This document shows, piece after piece, positions 31,299 to 39,972 of a DNA stretch of 64,000 nucleotides. Within the stretch, counting starts at the first letter, position 1; the number at the start of each line of letters is the position of its first letter. The notes beneath the pieces are model-generated. The model did no database searches. It was not told where the DNA came from and saw nothing but the letters and a program-made list of their open reading frames with translations. Made by a program: the position numbers and the translations under genes. This DNA comes from Sphingobium phenoxybenzoativorans (GTDB lineage Bacteria; Pseudomonadota; Alphaproteobacteria; Sphingomonadales; Sphingomonadaceae). Location of the stretch: positions 54,691 to 118,690 of the forward strand of contig NZ_MINO01000010.1 in assembly GCF_001757355.1 (NCBI RefSeq). The letters run 5' to 3'.

Positions 31299-32633
31299 TT
31301 GACCGAATTTAAGGACCTTGGCCTCGCCGAGCCGATTTTGAAGGCGCTCGCCGCCAAGAATTATTCCGTTCCAACACCCATCCAGACGCAGGCCATTCCC
31401 GCGCTGCTTGACGGCCGCGACCTGTGCGGCATCGCCCAGACCGGCACTGGCAAGACGGCGGCCTTCGCGCTGCCATCGCTGGATTATTTCCATCATCATC
31501 CCAAGCATACGCCGCAAAAGGCGTGCCGGATGCTGGTGCTCTCGCCCACCCGCGAACTTGCCGCGCAGATCGCCGACAGCTTCCGTGACTATGCCCGCTT
31601 CATGAAGCTGACGGTCGCGACGGTGTTCGGCGGCGTGCCGATCAACCGGCAGATCAATCAGCTTCGTGGCGGCGTTGATATCCTGGTCGCCACGCCGGGC
31701 CGTCTGCTGGATTTGATCGATCAGCGGGCCCTGACGATCGGCCATGTGGAAATCTTCGTGCTCGACGAGGCCGACCAGATGATGGACCTGGGCTTCATCC
31801 AGCCCCTGAAGCGCATCGACCGCATGCTGCCCAAGGACCGGCAGAGCCTGTTCTTCTCCGCCACCATGCCGAAGGCGATTGCCGATCTAGGCGCGCAGTT
31901 CCTGAACGATCCGGTGCGCGTCTCGGTCGCGCCGCAATCGACCACCGCCGAGCGCGTCCGCCAATATGGCAGCTTCGTCAACCAAGGCGAGAAGCAGGCG
32001 CTGCTGACCCTGACCATCAAGGGTGAGCCGATCGACCGCGCGCTTATCTTCACTCGCACCAAGCATGGCGCCGATAAGGTTGTGCGCGGCCTGGAAGGCG
32101 CTGGCATCCGGGCGATGGCGATCCACGGCAACAAGAGCCAGGCGCAGCGCACCACGGCGCTGCAGGCGTTTCGTTCCGGCGAGATCAAGCTGCTGGTTGC
32201 GACCGACATCGCCGCGCGCGGCATTGACGTGTCGGGCGTCAGCCATGTCATCAACTTCGAACTGCCGAACGTGCCGGAACAATATGTGCATCGCATCGGC
32301 CGGACGGCGCGCGCGGGGGCGGAAGGCATCGCCATCAGCTTTATCGCTGACGATGAGCGGCCCTACCTCAAGTCCATCGAGCGTGCGACGCGCGTGAAGC
32401 TGGAAATCGTGCCCCTGCCGGAGAATTTCTCCGAGGCGGTGCGCAACCTGCCCAAGCCTGCGCCTCGCGCCGTCACCACTGGCGAGCGCGGCCGTTCGCA
32501 CAATGGCGGCCGGGGAAGCGCCGAGCGGGCGCACCGTCCTGAGGGCGATCGTCCGCGCAAGCCATTCCGTGGCCGGCGCAACGGCGTTGGCGCGCACAAG
32601 GGCGCTGTGCAACGCACGGGCGGCTCGCGATAG
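31299..32633 (+). CDS. rhlE: DEAD-box RNA helicase, RhlE type
   Basis: A 444-residue ATP-dependent RNA helicase. The Q motif (FKDLGLAEPILKAL ... PTPIQ), motif I AQTGTGKT, Ia PTRELA, II VLDEADQM, III SAT, V ATDIAARGID and VI HRIGRTAR are all present, followed by an arginine/glycine-rich C-terminal tail of about 70 residues as in RhlE proteins. It remodels ribosomal or degradosome RNA. The start appears to be a TTG at 31299, which gives the usual MTEFKDLGL N-terminus; no in-frame ATG exists nearby. The leader is long (see the intergenic entry). Confidence 0.94.
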   Translation: MTEFKDLGLAEPILKALAAKNYSVPTPIQTQAIPALLDGRDLCGIAQTGTGKTAAFALPSLDYFHHHPKHTPQKACRMLVLSPTRELAAQIADSFRDYARFMKLTVATVFGGVPINRQINQLRGGVDILVATPGRLLDLIDQRALTIGHVEIFVLDEADQMMDLGFIQPLKRIDRMLPKDRQSLFFSATMPKAIADLGAQFLNDPVRVSVAPQSTTAERVRQYGSFVNQGEKQALLTLTIKGEPIDRALIFTRTKHGADKVVRGLEGAGIRAMAIHGNKSQAQRTTALQAFRSGEIKLLVATDIAARGIDVSGVSHVINFELPNVPEQYVHRIGRTARAGAEGIAISFIADDERPYLKSIERATRVKLEIVPLPENFSEAVRNLPKPAPRAVTTGERGRSHNGGRGSAERAHRPEGDRPRKPFRGRRNGVGAHKGAVQRTGGSR

Positions 32634-32642
32634 GCTGATCCG

Positions 32643-32675
32643 CCGGTCCCCGCCCGGAACAGGCGCGGGGGCCGG
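32643..32675 (+). terminator. GC-rich stem-loop after rhlE
   Basis: CCGGTCCCCGC and GCGGGGGCCGG pair over 11 bp with one wobble, nine bases after the rhlE stop. No T run follows, so factor-dependent or partial termination is more likely. Confidence 0.45.
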
Positions 32676-32762
32676 ACTGGACCATGAACGGACCATAACC
32701 GGACATTGCCCGACCGCTTTGTCAGTGGTTATTCAGAAAAATGGCGCTAGGTTCCTGCGCCT

Positions 32763-35657
32763 ATGACATCTTCCTTCCGGCGCACAGCCGCCTCCGCATC
32801 CATCCTCGCTATCCTGCTTGCCGGCTCCGCGCCGCCTGCCTTGGCCAATGCGTCGCCCATTGCCTCCACGAAGCAGGGCATCGCCACCGCGCAGAAGCGC
32901 CCCTGGCTCTATGAAAATAGCGACGTGCCGATCGACCCGGAATGGCTGTTCGGCGAACTGCCCAACGGCCTGCGCTACGCCATCCGCCGCAATGGCGTGC
33001 CTCCGGGGCAGGTATCCATCCGCCTGCGGATTGACGCGGGCGCGCTCATGGAAAGGCCGGAGGAGCGCGGCTTCGCCCATTATATGGAGCATCTGACCTT
33101 CCGTGGGTCGAAGCATGTGCCGGACGGCGAGTCCAAGCGCATCTGGCAGAGGCTGGGCGTGACCTTCGGCAGCGACAGCAATGCGCAGACCACCGCCACC
33201 GGCACCACTTATGCGCTCGACCTGCCGCAAGCCAGCCCGGAGGGCCTGGACGAAAGCATGAAGATCCTGTCCGGCATGATGACGGAACCCAATATCGTCG
33301 ACAGCGCCGTCAATGCGGAACGCGCCGTGGTACTCGCCGAAATGCGCGAGTCCACCGGTCCCCAGTCACGCATAGCCGACGCCAGCCGGAAATTCTTCTT
33401 CGCCGGGCAGCCAATGGCGGAACGCTCCCCCATCGGCACCGCCGCCACTCTGAACGCAGCGACCGCGGCGGCGATGGAGGCGTTTCATCAGCGCTGGTAT
33501 CGCCCGGAAAATGCAGTGATCTCCATTGCGGGCGATGCCGATCCGGCGGCCATGGAAGCGCTGGTGAAGAAGCATTTCTCCGCTTGGACCGTGCCCGGAA
33601 AGGCGGAAGCGATCCCCGATTTCGGCGATCCGAGTCCCAAATATCCGGCCGCCGCCGTGGTTGTGGAGCCGGGCATCCCCACCGGCATCAATCTGGCGTG
33701 GGAGCGCCCATGGCGCCCGCGCGCAGACACCATCGTCTATAATCAGGGCAAGCTGACCGACATGCTGGCGCTGCAGATGATCAACCGCCGGCTGGAACAG
33801 GCGGCAAGGGCAGGGGGCAGCTTCCTGCAGGCCAGCGTCGACCAGCAGGATGTCGCCCGGTCCGTGGACGGGACCTTCGTCACCATTCTGCCGTCCGGGG
33901 CGGATTGGGAAAAGGCGCTGAACGATGTGCGCGCGATCATTGAGGATGCGAAGGCGACCCCGCCGACGCAGACGGAGATAGACCGCGAATATGCGCAGTT
34001 CGACACCGCTCTCGCCATTCAGGTGGAAAATCAGGATACGGAGGCCGGGTCCAAACAGGCGTCGGACATGGTCAGCGCCGTCGATATCCGGGAAACCACC
34101 GTCAGCTCGCAGGCGGCCCTCGACATTTTCCGCTCCGGCAAGCCCGGCATGACGCCGCAGGCGATGCTGGAATCCACCCGCAGGCTCTTTTCCGCCGATG
34201 TGGTGCGCGCATTGCTGATGACGCCCACGGCCATTCCGGGTGCGCAGGAGAAGTTGACGGCGGCTCTCGCGGCCCAGGTGGAGGCGGCCAAGAACGCCCG
34301 CCTCGCCGACGGCACTGTGACGATGGACGACCTGCCCAAATTCGGCCCGCCCGCCACGGTCGTCTCGCGCGTTCCGGCTGGCGGCCTCAACGGCATGGAG
34401 ATCATCACTTTCTCCAATGGCGTGAAGCTGACCCTCTTCGCCAATGATGCGGAGACGGAGAAGGTGCGCATCAATGTGCGCTTCGGTCATGGGCAGCAGG
34501 ATTTCTCGCCCACCAATCCCGTGCCGTCATGGGCGGCGGGCTATGCCCTGGTGGCGAGCGGCATCGGCAAGCTGGGGCAGCGTGAACTGGATGACCTGAC
34601 CAATGGCCGCCGCCTCGACTTCGGTTTTTCCATCGATGACGATGCGTTCGAATTCGCCGCCGTCACCCGGCCGGCGGACTATGCCGACCAGCTTCGCCTG
34701 TTTGCGGCGAAACTGGCGGAGCCGCGCTGGGACCCTGCGCCGATCGCGCGGCTGAAGGCGGGGATCACCGCCGCCTATGACACTATGTCCTCCTCGCCCG
34801 ACGGCGTGCTGAGCCGGGACCTCAACTGGCTGCTCCGCGACAAGGACGTGCGCTACCGCACGCCCGACAAGGCGGAGATTGCCGCGCTGACCCCGGAGCA
34901 ATTCCGCAAGACATGGGAACCGATCCTCGCCTCCGGTCCGATCGAGATCCAGATTTTCGGGCAGGTGAAGGCGGATGATGCAATAGCAAAGGTCGCCGCC
35001 ACCTTCGGCGCTCTCCCGCAGCGCAAGGAGCAGCCAGTGCCCGCCGCCAACCGGCGGATGCGCTTCCCCGCGCATAATGACAAGCCGCTGGTCCTGCGCC
35101 ACAGTGGCGACAAGGATCAGGCTTCGGCTGTCATGGCCTGGCCAACGTCAGGCGGGTTCGCCGCCTCCAGGGAGAGCCGGCAGCTCGAAATCCTGACCCA
35201 GATATTCAATGACCGGCTTTTCGAAGGGCTGCGGGCGACCGACGGCGCGGCCTATTCGCCAAGCGTCCAGAATAACTGGCCTTTCTCCTATGACAGCGGC
35301 GGCTACATCCTGGTGAACAGCCAGATCAAGCCGGAGAAGATCGGCTATTTCTTCAAGCTTATTAAGGATACGGCCGCCAATCTGGCCTCCAAGCCGGTTG
35401 ACGATGACGAACTTCAGCGCGCCGTCGCGCCGATGCGGCAATTGCTGTCGCGCGCCAGCACCGGCAACGCCTTCTGGATGTCGCAGATGGAAGGGGCGAC
35501 CCGCGATCCGCGCTATATCGACGTCATGAAAAGCATGGGTCCCGATATGCTGGACGTGACCCCCGCCGACATCCAGGCGCTGGCGAAGAAGTATCTCGTG
35601 CCCGGCAAGAGCTGGTCCGCGATGGTTCTGCCGGACGGCGTAGAGGCGGGGAAGTAA
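32763..35657 (+). CDS. M16 family zinc metallopeptidase (periplasmic or secreted)
   Basis: A 964-residue pitrilysin-family peptidase with an N-terminal signal peptide (hydrophobic AASASILAILLAGSAPPALANA). The first M16 domain has the inverted zinc motif HYMEH at about residues 106-110, and its distal glutamate lies in the following AERAVVLAEM helix. Two further M16-C domains follow, the last near LVLRHSGDKDQASAVMAW. It degrades peptides in the periplasm or is anchored to the outer membrane. It begins with ATG 130 bases after rhlE and appears to be monocistronic. Confidence 0.92.
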   Translation: MTSSFRRTAASASILAILLAGSAPPALANASPIASTKQGIATAQKRPWLYENSDVPIDPEWLFGELPNGLRYAIRRNGVPPGQVSIRLRIDAGALMERPEERGFAHYMEHLTFRGSKHVPDGESKRIWQRLGVTFGSDSNAQTTATGTTYALDLPQASPEGLDESMKILSGMMTEPNIVDSAVNAERAVVLAEMRESTGPQSRIADASRKFFFAGQPMAERSPIGTAATLNAATAAAMEAFHQRWYRPENAVISIAGDADPAAMEALVKKHFSAWTVPGKAEAIPDFGDPSPKYPAAAVVVEPGIPTGINLAWERPWRPRADTIVYNQGKLTDMLALQMINRRLEQAARAGGSFLQASVDQQDVARSVDGTFVTILPSGADWEKALNDVRAIIEDAKATPPTQTEIDREYAQFDTALAIQVENQDTEAGSKQASDMVSAVDIRETTVSSQAALDIFRSGKPGMTPQAMLESTRRLFSADVVRALLMTPTAIPGAQEKLTAALAAQVEAAKNARLADGTVTMDDLPKFGPPATVVSRVPAGGLNGMEIITFSNGVKLTLFANDAETEKVRINVRFGHGQQDFSPTNPVPSWAAGYALVASGIGKLGQRELDDLTNGRRLDFGFSIDDDAFEFAAVTRPADYADQLRLFAAKLAEPRWDPAPIARLKAGITAAYDTMSSSPDGVLSRDLNWLLRDKDVRYRTPDKAEIAALTPEQFRKTWEPILASGPIEIQIFGQVKADDAIAKVAATFGALPQRKEQPVPAANRRMRFPAHNDKPLVLRHSGDKDQASAVMAWPTSGGFAASRESRQLEILTQIFNDRLFEGLRATDGAAYSPSVQNNWPFSYDSGGYILVNSQIKPEKIGYFFKLIKDTAANLASKPVDDDELQRAVAPMRQLLSRASTGNAFWMSQMEGATRDPRYIDVMKSMGPDMLDVTPADIQALAKKYLVPGKSWSAMVLPDGVEAGK

Positions 35658-35695
35658 GCGGGAACGCGCCGCCGTTTCACTTGGGCAAAAAACAT

Positions 35696-35926
35696 CCGTT
35701 CGCTTCGAGCGAAGTCGAGAAGCTAGCGCGAAACCGGGGAACAAGCGTGCTCCTGCGGAAGCAAGAGCACGTTCACTTTGCCGTCCGTTCGCCCTGAGCC
35801 TGTCGAAGCTTCGAACGAGTCATGCGCCTCGTTCGAACCTGAGCGCCTGCCTTGGCAGGCAGTCGAAGGGGGCTGCCCTTCTGGTCGAGGGAAAGTGTGC
35901 GGCTTCGACAGGTTCAGCCCGAACGG
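35696..35926. repeat. Cluster of sphingomonad-type REP/inverted repeats downstream of hslU
   Basis: The unit CCGTTCGsCCTGArCyTGTCGAAG occurs at 35785-35808 and inverted at 35903-35926. Between them are a perfect TTCGAACGAG/CTCGTTCGAA pair (35810-35837) and a GCCTGCC-TT-GGCAGGC hairpin (35845-35860). A related element CCGTTCGCTTCGAGCGAAGTC starts at 35696. There is no coding sequence here (35658-35951). Such repeats are dispersed in sphingomonad genomes and may end transcription between the converging M16 and hslU genes. Confidence 0.75.
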
Positions 35927-35951
35927 CTTTATCTGAAGCCCTCCGCAAGCT

Positions 35952-37253
35952 TCAAAGCACGTACCGGCTCAAATCCGTGTTCTTCGCCACACCCTCAAGC
36001 TGCTTGCGCACATAGTCGCTATCGACGACCAGCGTCTCGCCAACCCGGTCCTCGGCGTCGAAGCTGACATCCTCCAGCAGCTTCTCCATCACCGTCTGCA
36101 GCCGGCGCGCGCCGATATTCTCGACCTGCTCATTCACATCAGCGGCGATCTTCGCCACAGCGCGGATGCCGTCCTCGCGCAGGTCTATGGTCACGCCCTC
36201 GGTCGCCAGCAGCGCCTTATATTGTTCGGCCAGCGATGCCTTGGTGTCGGAGAGGATCGCGACGAAATCCTCCTCGGTCAGCGCCTTCAGCTCCACCCGG
36301 ATCGGCAGGCGGCCCTGCAGTTCGGGCAGCAGGTCGCTGGGCTTGGCGACATGGAAAGCGCCGGACGCGATGAACAGGATATGGTCGGTCTTGAGCGGGC
36401 CATATTTGGTGGCGACGGTCGTTCCTTCGATCAGCGGCAGCAGATCGCGCTGCACGCCCTCGCGGCTGACTGATCCGCCGCGCACGTCGCTGACAGCGAT
36501 CTTGTCGACCTCATCGAGAAAGACGATGCCATTCTGTTCTGCGCTGGCGATGGCGACGCGGGCGACATCATCCTGGTCCAGCCGCTTGTCCTGCTCCTCC
36601 TCGACCAGCTTGTCCCAGGCGTCGGCGACGCGCAGGCGGCGGCGCTTCTTCTGTTGCTGGCCGAACGCCTTGCTCATCATGTCGGACAGGTTGATCATGC
36701 CGACCTGGCCGCCCATGCCCGGTATCTCCATCGGCATGTTCGGCGCGTCGGCGACTTCCACTTCGACCTCGACGTCGTTCATCTGGTTCGCTTCGATCTT
36801 CTGGCGGAAGGACAGGCGCGTCGCCTCGCTTGCTTCCTTGCCGGTCAGGGCGTCGAGCAGGCGGTTCATTGCTGCTTCGGACGCTGCCTCACGAACGGAC
36901 TCGCGGCGGCGGTCCCGCTCCAGCCGGATCGCCTCTTCCACCAGGTCGCGCACGATCTGCTCCACGTCGCGCCCGACATAGCCGACCTCAGTGAATTTCG
37001 TGGCTTCCACCTTCACGAAGGGGGCGTCGGCCAGCTTGGCGAGGCGGCGGCTGATCTCCGTCTTGCCGCAGCCGGTGGGGCCGATCATCAGGATATTCTT
37101 GGGCGTCACCTCGTCGCGCAGCGCCGCGTCGAGCTTCTGCCGCCGCCAGCGGTTGCGTAGCGCCACGGCCACGGCGCGCTTGGCGTCCTTCTGGCCGATA
37201 ATATGGGCGTCAAGGGCGGCAACAATGGCTTTGGGGGTCAGATTGTCGTTCAT
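35952..37253 (-). CDS. hslU: ATP-dependent protease ATPase subunit HslU (ClpY)
   Basis: A 433-residue AAA+ unfoldase: N-terminal [17 protein letters not shown], Walker [18 protein letters not shown], an inserted I-domain with a methionine/glycine-rich stretch, Walker [12 protein letters not shown], the sensor GRLPIRVEL, and the C-terminal TDLSRYVL that inserts into HslV. It unfolds substrates for the HslV peptidase. The start MNDNLTP at 37253 is used; the longer frame runs into the repeat pair at 37267. It follows hslV, separated by that repeat pair. Confidence 0.97.
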   Translation of the reverse strand: MNDNLTPKAIVAALDAHIIGQKDAKRAVAVALRNRWRRQKLDAALRDEVTPKNILMIGPTGCGKTEISRRLAKLADAPFVKVEATKFTEVGYVGRDVEQIVRDLVEEAIRLERDRRRESVREAASEAAMNRLLDALTGKEASEATRLSFRQKIEANQMNDVEVEVEVADAPNMPMEIPGMGGQVGMINLSDMMSKAFGQQQKKRRRLRVADAWDKLVEEEQDKRLDQDDVARVAIASAEQNGIVFLDEVDKIAVSDVRGGSVSREGVQRDLLPLIEGTTVATKYGPLKTDHILFIASGAFHVAKPSDLLPELQGRLPIRVELKALTEEDFVAILSDTKASLAEQYKALLATEGVTIDLREDGIRAVAKIAADVNEQVENIGARRLQTVMEKLLEDVSFDAEDRVGETLVVDSDYVRKQLEGVAKNTDLSRYVL

Positions 37254-37266
37254 AATTCCAGGAAAT

Positions 37267-37344
37267 CCGTTCGCCCTGAGCTTGTCGAAGGGCTGTATTG
37301 TTTTCAAGGGATGGGCAGGGCTTCGACAGGCTCAGCCCGAACGG
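37267..37344. repeat. Inverted pair of REP-like units between hslV and hslU
   Basis: CCGTTCGCCCTGAGCTTGTCGAAG (37267-37290, 24 bases; key ends CCGTTCG and GTCGAAG) faces its inverted copy at 37321-37344 across 30 bases. The same unit flanks the other end of hslU. An mRNA hairpin of this size would lie between the two cistrons of one operon. Confidence 0.8.
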
Positions 37345-37347
37345 AGA

Positions 37348-37914
37348 TTAGGTCGCGCTATCCAGGCTTTCGACCGTCAACTGATCGTTGGTGTAGACGC
37401 AAAGGTCGCCCGCGATCGCCATTGCCTTGCGCGCGATCGTTTCCGGGTCCTTCTCATAATCGACCAGGGCGCGGGCGGCGGCGAGGGCGTAGTTGCCGCC
37501 GGATCCGATCGCGGCGACACCGCCGACCGGCTCCAGCACATCGCCATTGCCGGTCAGGATCAGCGTCACTTCCTTGTCGGCGACGATCATCATCGCCTCC
37601 AGGTTGCGCAGATATTTGTCCGTCCGCCAATCCTTGGCGAGCTCGACGGCCGCCCGCATCAACTGGCCATTATGCCGCTCCAGCTTCGCCTCCAGCCGTT
37701 CGAACAGAGTGAAGGCGTCGGCCGTCGCGCCAGCGAAACCGCCAATGACCGATCCGTCATGCAGCCGGCGCACCTTCTTCGCATTGGGTTTCATGATCGT
37801 CTGGCCCATGCTGACCTGGCCGTCGCCCGCGACGATGACCTTGCCTTCCTTCCGAACCGACATGATGGTTGTGCCGTGCCAGGTGGGCATGGCGCTATGC
37901 TGTGTTCCGCTCAT
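37348..37914 (-). CDS. hslV: ATP-dependent protease subunit HslV (ClpQ)
   Basis: A 188-residue proteasome-type Thr protease: the mature N-terminal threonine follows WHG (Thr15 in [10 protein letters not shown]), and [28 protein letters not shown] and [16 protein letters not shown] complete the active-site and ring-contact segments. The propeptide of about 14 residues is longer than in E. coli and is removed by autoprocessing. The ATG at 37914 is chosen; another at 37923 is possible. It is paired with hslU. Confidence 0.96.
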   Translation of the reverse strand: MSGTQHSAMPTWHGTTIMSVRKEGKVIVAGDGQVSMGQTIMKPNAKKVRRLHDGSVIGGFAGATADAFTLFERLEAKLERHNGQLMRAAVELAKDWRTDKYLRNLEAMMIVADKEVTLILTGNGDVLEPVGGVAAIGSGGNYALAAARALVDYEKDPETIARKAMAIAGDLCVYTNDQLTVESLDSAT

Positions 37915-38121
37915 GGCCAGCATATGGGTGGTGTTTTGAACGGACGCAAGCGGGCGCTGGCGGCGGCGGCTTGTCGCAGGGGAAACGCCATCTGGCGCAA
38001 CCTGTCCCAAATTGACGCACCTGCATCACCCTTCATCGAAAACCGTCTTGATCCAAGACGATGGCCATTGTGCAATGCAGCAACGGCTATCCGGGCCGAC
38101 TCGTTGATGGAGGTTTCGCGC

Positions 38122-38316
38122 ATGTCGTTGAAGGCCAGAGCACAGGAAAAGATCGAGCGGGCGGGGATCGCCAACTATTCCTTCGATCATGATGTTCTGG
38201 TGATGTGCGGCGTTCGTTATGAAATTCACGCCTGCGCCTGCGGAGAGGCGGATTGTGACGGGGTGCAGCTCCACCGCGCGCCCTATGCGGGCCATGGCGG
38301 CGGCACGCTGCAATAA
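38122..38316 (+). CDS. Small cysteine/histidine-rich hypothetical protein
   Basis: A 64-residue protein that I do not recognise. GGAGG stands 9 bases before the ATG. The second half has C29, H36, C38, C40, C45 and H51 (VMCGVRYEIHACACGEADCD), a pattern that could bind a metal ion. The frame is open much further upstream, but only through antisense hslV. It lies divergent from hslV and converges on the entericidin gene. Confidence 0.6.
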   Translation: MSLKARAQEKIERAGIANYSFDHDVLVMCGVRYEIHACACGEADCDGVQLHRAPYAGHGGGTLQ

Positions 38317-38349
38317 GGCCGCATGCCGCCCGCCTGACCATCTACTGCG

Positions 38350-38478
38350 TCAGTTGATGACTTCCTTGCCCTTGCGTCCGACCGACTCGATGTCCCGTCC
38401 GGCGCCCTGAACGGTGTTGCAGGCGGCCAGGGCAACCAGCCCCAATGTCACGAGGGTCAGGGCAATCTTCCGTTTCAT
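38350..38478 (-). CDS. Entericidin A/B-like lipoprotein
   Basis: A 42-residue precursor beginning MKRKIALTLVTLGLVALAAC; the lipobox VALAAC marks cleavage and lipidation at Cys20. The mature part NTVQGAGRDIESVGRKGKEV is the entericidin signature (GxGxDIxxxGxxI). Entericidins are small lipoproteins of the envelope linked to stress and toxin-antidote-like behaviour. Only one copy is seen here, without a partner. Confidence 0.88.
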   Translation of the reverse strand: MKRKIALTLVTLGLVALAACNTVQGAGRDIESVGRKGKEVIN

Positions 38479-38625
38479 CGTCGCTTGTCTCCGTAGTTCT
38501 GCAACCGTAATCTTTGCATAGCCAAAGGGACCGGCGGGGAAAAGGGTTACTGAGCAGAGGGATGCCCCGCGCTTCCCTTGACTCCCGTCCCGCCCGGTGC
38601 CAATGGCGGCTCCCTCCGGAAACGG

Positions 38626-38700
38626 GGGCGCGTAGCTCAGTGGTAGAGCACACCCTTCACACGGGTGGGGTCGTAGGTTCAATCCCTACCGCGCCCACCA
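38626..38700 (+). tRNA. tRNA-Val (anticodon CAC)
   Basis: A 75-base cloverleaf from GGGCGCG to CGCGCCCACCA with encoded CCA. The anticodon stem CACCC/GGGTG encloses TTCACAC, giving anticodon CAC (reads GTG), and the T arm contains GGTTCAATCC. Confidence 0.96.
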
Positions 38701-38881
38701 TTAGGCGATATACCCTCGCTTTCCCCGTCGCCTTTGTTGGACAGTATTGGGTCGTCCCGCGGGAGTGACGTCGATAGGGCAGCCTTGTCTGTCCCAAGGA
38801 TAATCACGCTTCCCCCAGCCTCCCGGTTCCGCTATCGCGCGCCCCGCGCGCATGGACGCGCGCCGTTTCAGGAGTTGAACA

Positions 38882-39907
38882 GTGGGTTACAAGGTCGTTG
38901 TCGTCGGTGCCACGGGTAATGTGGGCCGTGAAATGCTGACCATCCTTGCCGAGCGGGAGTTCCCGATTGACGAGATCGCGGCGGTTGCTTCGTCGCGCTC
39001 GACCGGTACGGAGATTGATTTCGGAGACACCGGCAAAACCCTGAAATGCAAGAATATTGAACATTTCGATTTCACGGGATGGGATATTGCTCTGTTCGCC
39101 GCCGGGTCCGGCCCGGCTCAGGAATATGCGCCCAAGGCGGCCGCCGCCGGTTGCGTGGTGATCGACAATTCGTCGCTTTACCGCATGGACCCGGACGTGC
39201 CCCTGATCGTGCCTGAGGTGAACCCGGAGGCGATCGACGGCTATACCAAGAAGAACATCATCGCCAATCCGAACTGCTCGACCGCGCAGATGGTGGTGGC
39301 GCTGAAGCCGCTGCACGACGCCGCGACGATCAAGCGGGTCGTTGTCGCCACCTATCAGTCGGTCTCCGGCGCGGGCAAGGAAGGCATGGACGAGCTGTTC
39401 GAGCAGTCGCGCAACATCTTCGTCGGCGATCCGGCGGAGGCGAAGAAGTTCACCAAGCAGATCGCTTTCAACGTCATCCCGCACATCGACGTCTTCCTGG
39501 ACGATGGCTACACCAAGGAAGAATGGAAGATGGTCGTCGAGACCAAGAAGATCCTCGATCCCAAGATCAAGGTCACGGCGACCTGCGTGCGCGTTCCCGT
39601 GTTCGTCGGCCATTCGGAAGCGATCAACCTGGAGTTTGAGGATGAGATCAGCGCGGCGAAGGCGCAGTCCATCCTGCGCGAAGCGCCGGGCGTCATGCTC
39701 GTCGACAAGCGGGAGAATGGCGGATACGTCACGCCCGTCGAATGCGTGGGCGATTATGCGACCTTCGTCAGCCGCGTCCGTGAGGATGCGACCGTGGAAA
39801 ATGGTCTGGCCCTGTGGTGCGTCAGCGACAATCTGCGCAAGGGCGCGGCATTGAATGCTGTTCAGATTGCGGAGCTTCTGGGCCGCCGGCATCTGAAGAA
39901 GGGCTGA
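38882..39907 (+). CDS. asd: Aspartate-semialdehyde dehydrogenase
   Basis: A 341-residue NADP-dependent enzyme for the second step of the aspartate pathway (lysine, diaminopimelate, threonine, methionine). It has VVVGATGNVGREML at the N-terminus for nucleotide binding, the active-site cysteine in IANPNCST, SVSGAGKEGMDEL, and the later RVPVFVGHSEAINLE. The GTG start at 38882 has AGGAG 8 bases ahead. Confidence 0.97.
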   Translation: MGYKVVVVGATGNVGREMLTILAEREFPIDEIAAVASSRSTGTEIDFGDTGKTLKCKNIEHFDFTGWDIALFAAGSGPAQEYAPKAAAAGCVVIDNSSLYRMDPDVPLIVPEVNPEAIDGYTKKNIIANPNCSTAQMVVALKPLHDAATIKRVVVATYQSVSGAGKEGMDELFEQSRNIFVGDPAEAKKFTKQIAFNVIPHIDVFLDDGYTKEEWKMVVETKKILDPKIKVTATCVRVPVFVGHSEAINLEFEDEISAAKAQSILREAPGVMLVDKRENGGYVTPVECVGDYATFVSRVREDATVENGLALWCVSDNLRKGAALNAVQIAELLGRRHLKKG

Positions 39908-39935
39908 CGGCAACAGCCCGGCAGATATCCGACAA

Positions 39936-39970
39936 AAAGCTATGGCGGCGATCCCCGGATCGCCGCCATA
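39936..39970 (-). terminator. Terminator for the marR-emrAB operon (also faces asd)
   Basis: TATGGCGGCGATC and GATCGCCGCCATA form a perfect 13-bp stem with the loop CCCG (39941-39970). Read on the minus strand, the stem is followed by GCTTTTTG, giving a T tract after emrB. Confidence 0.85.
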
Positions 39971-39972
39971 TC

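Noticed and set aside
35696..35926. CRISPR array
   Set aside because: The repeats are inverted, unequally spaced and few, with no regular spacers and no cas genes nearby.
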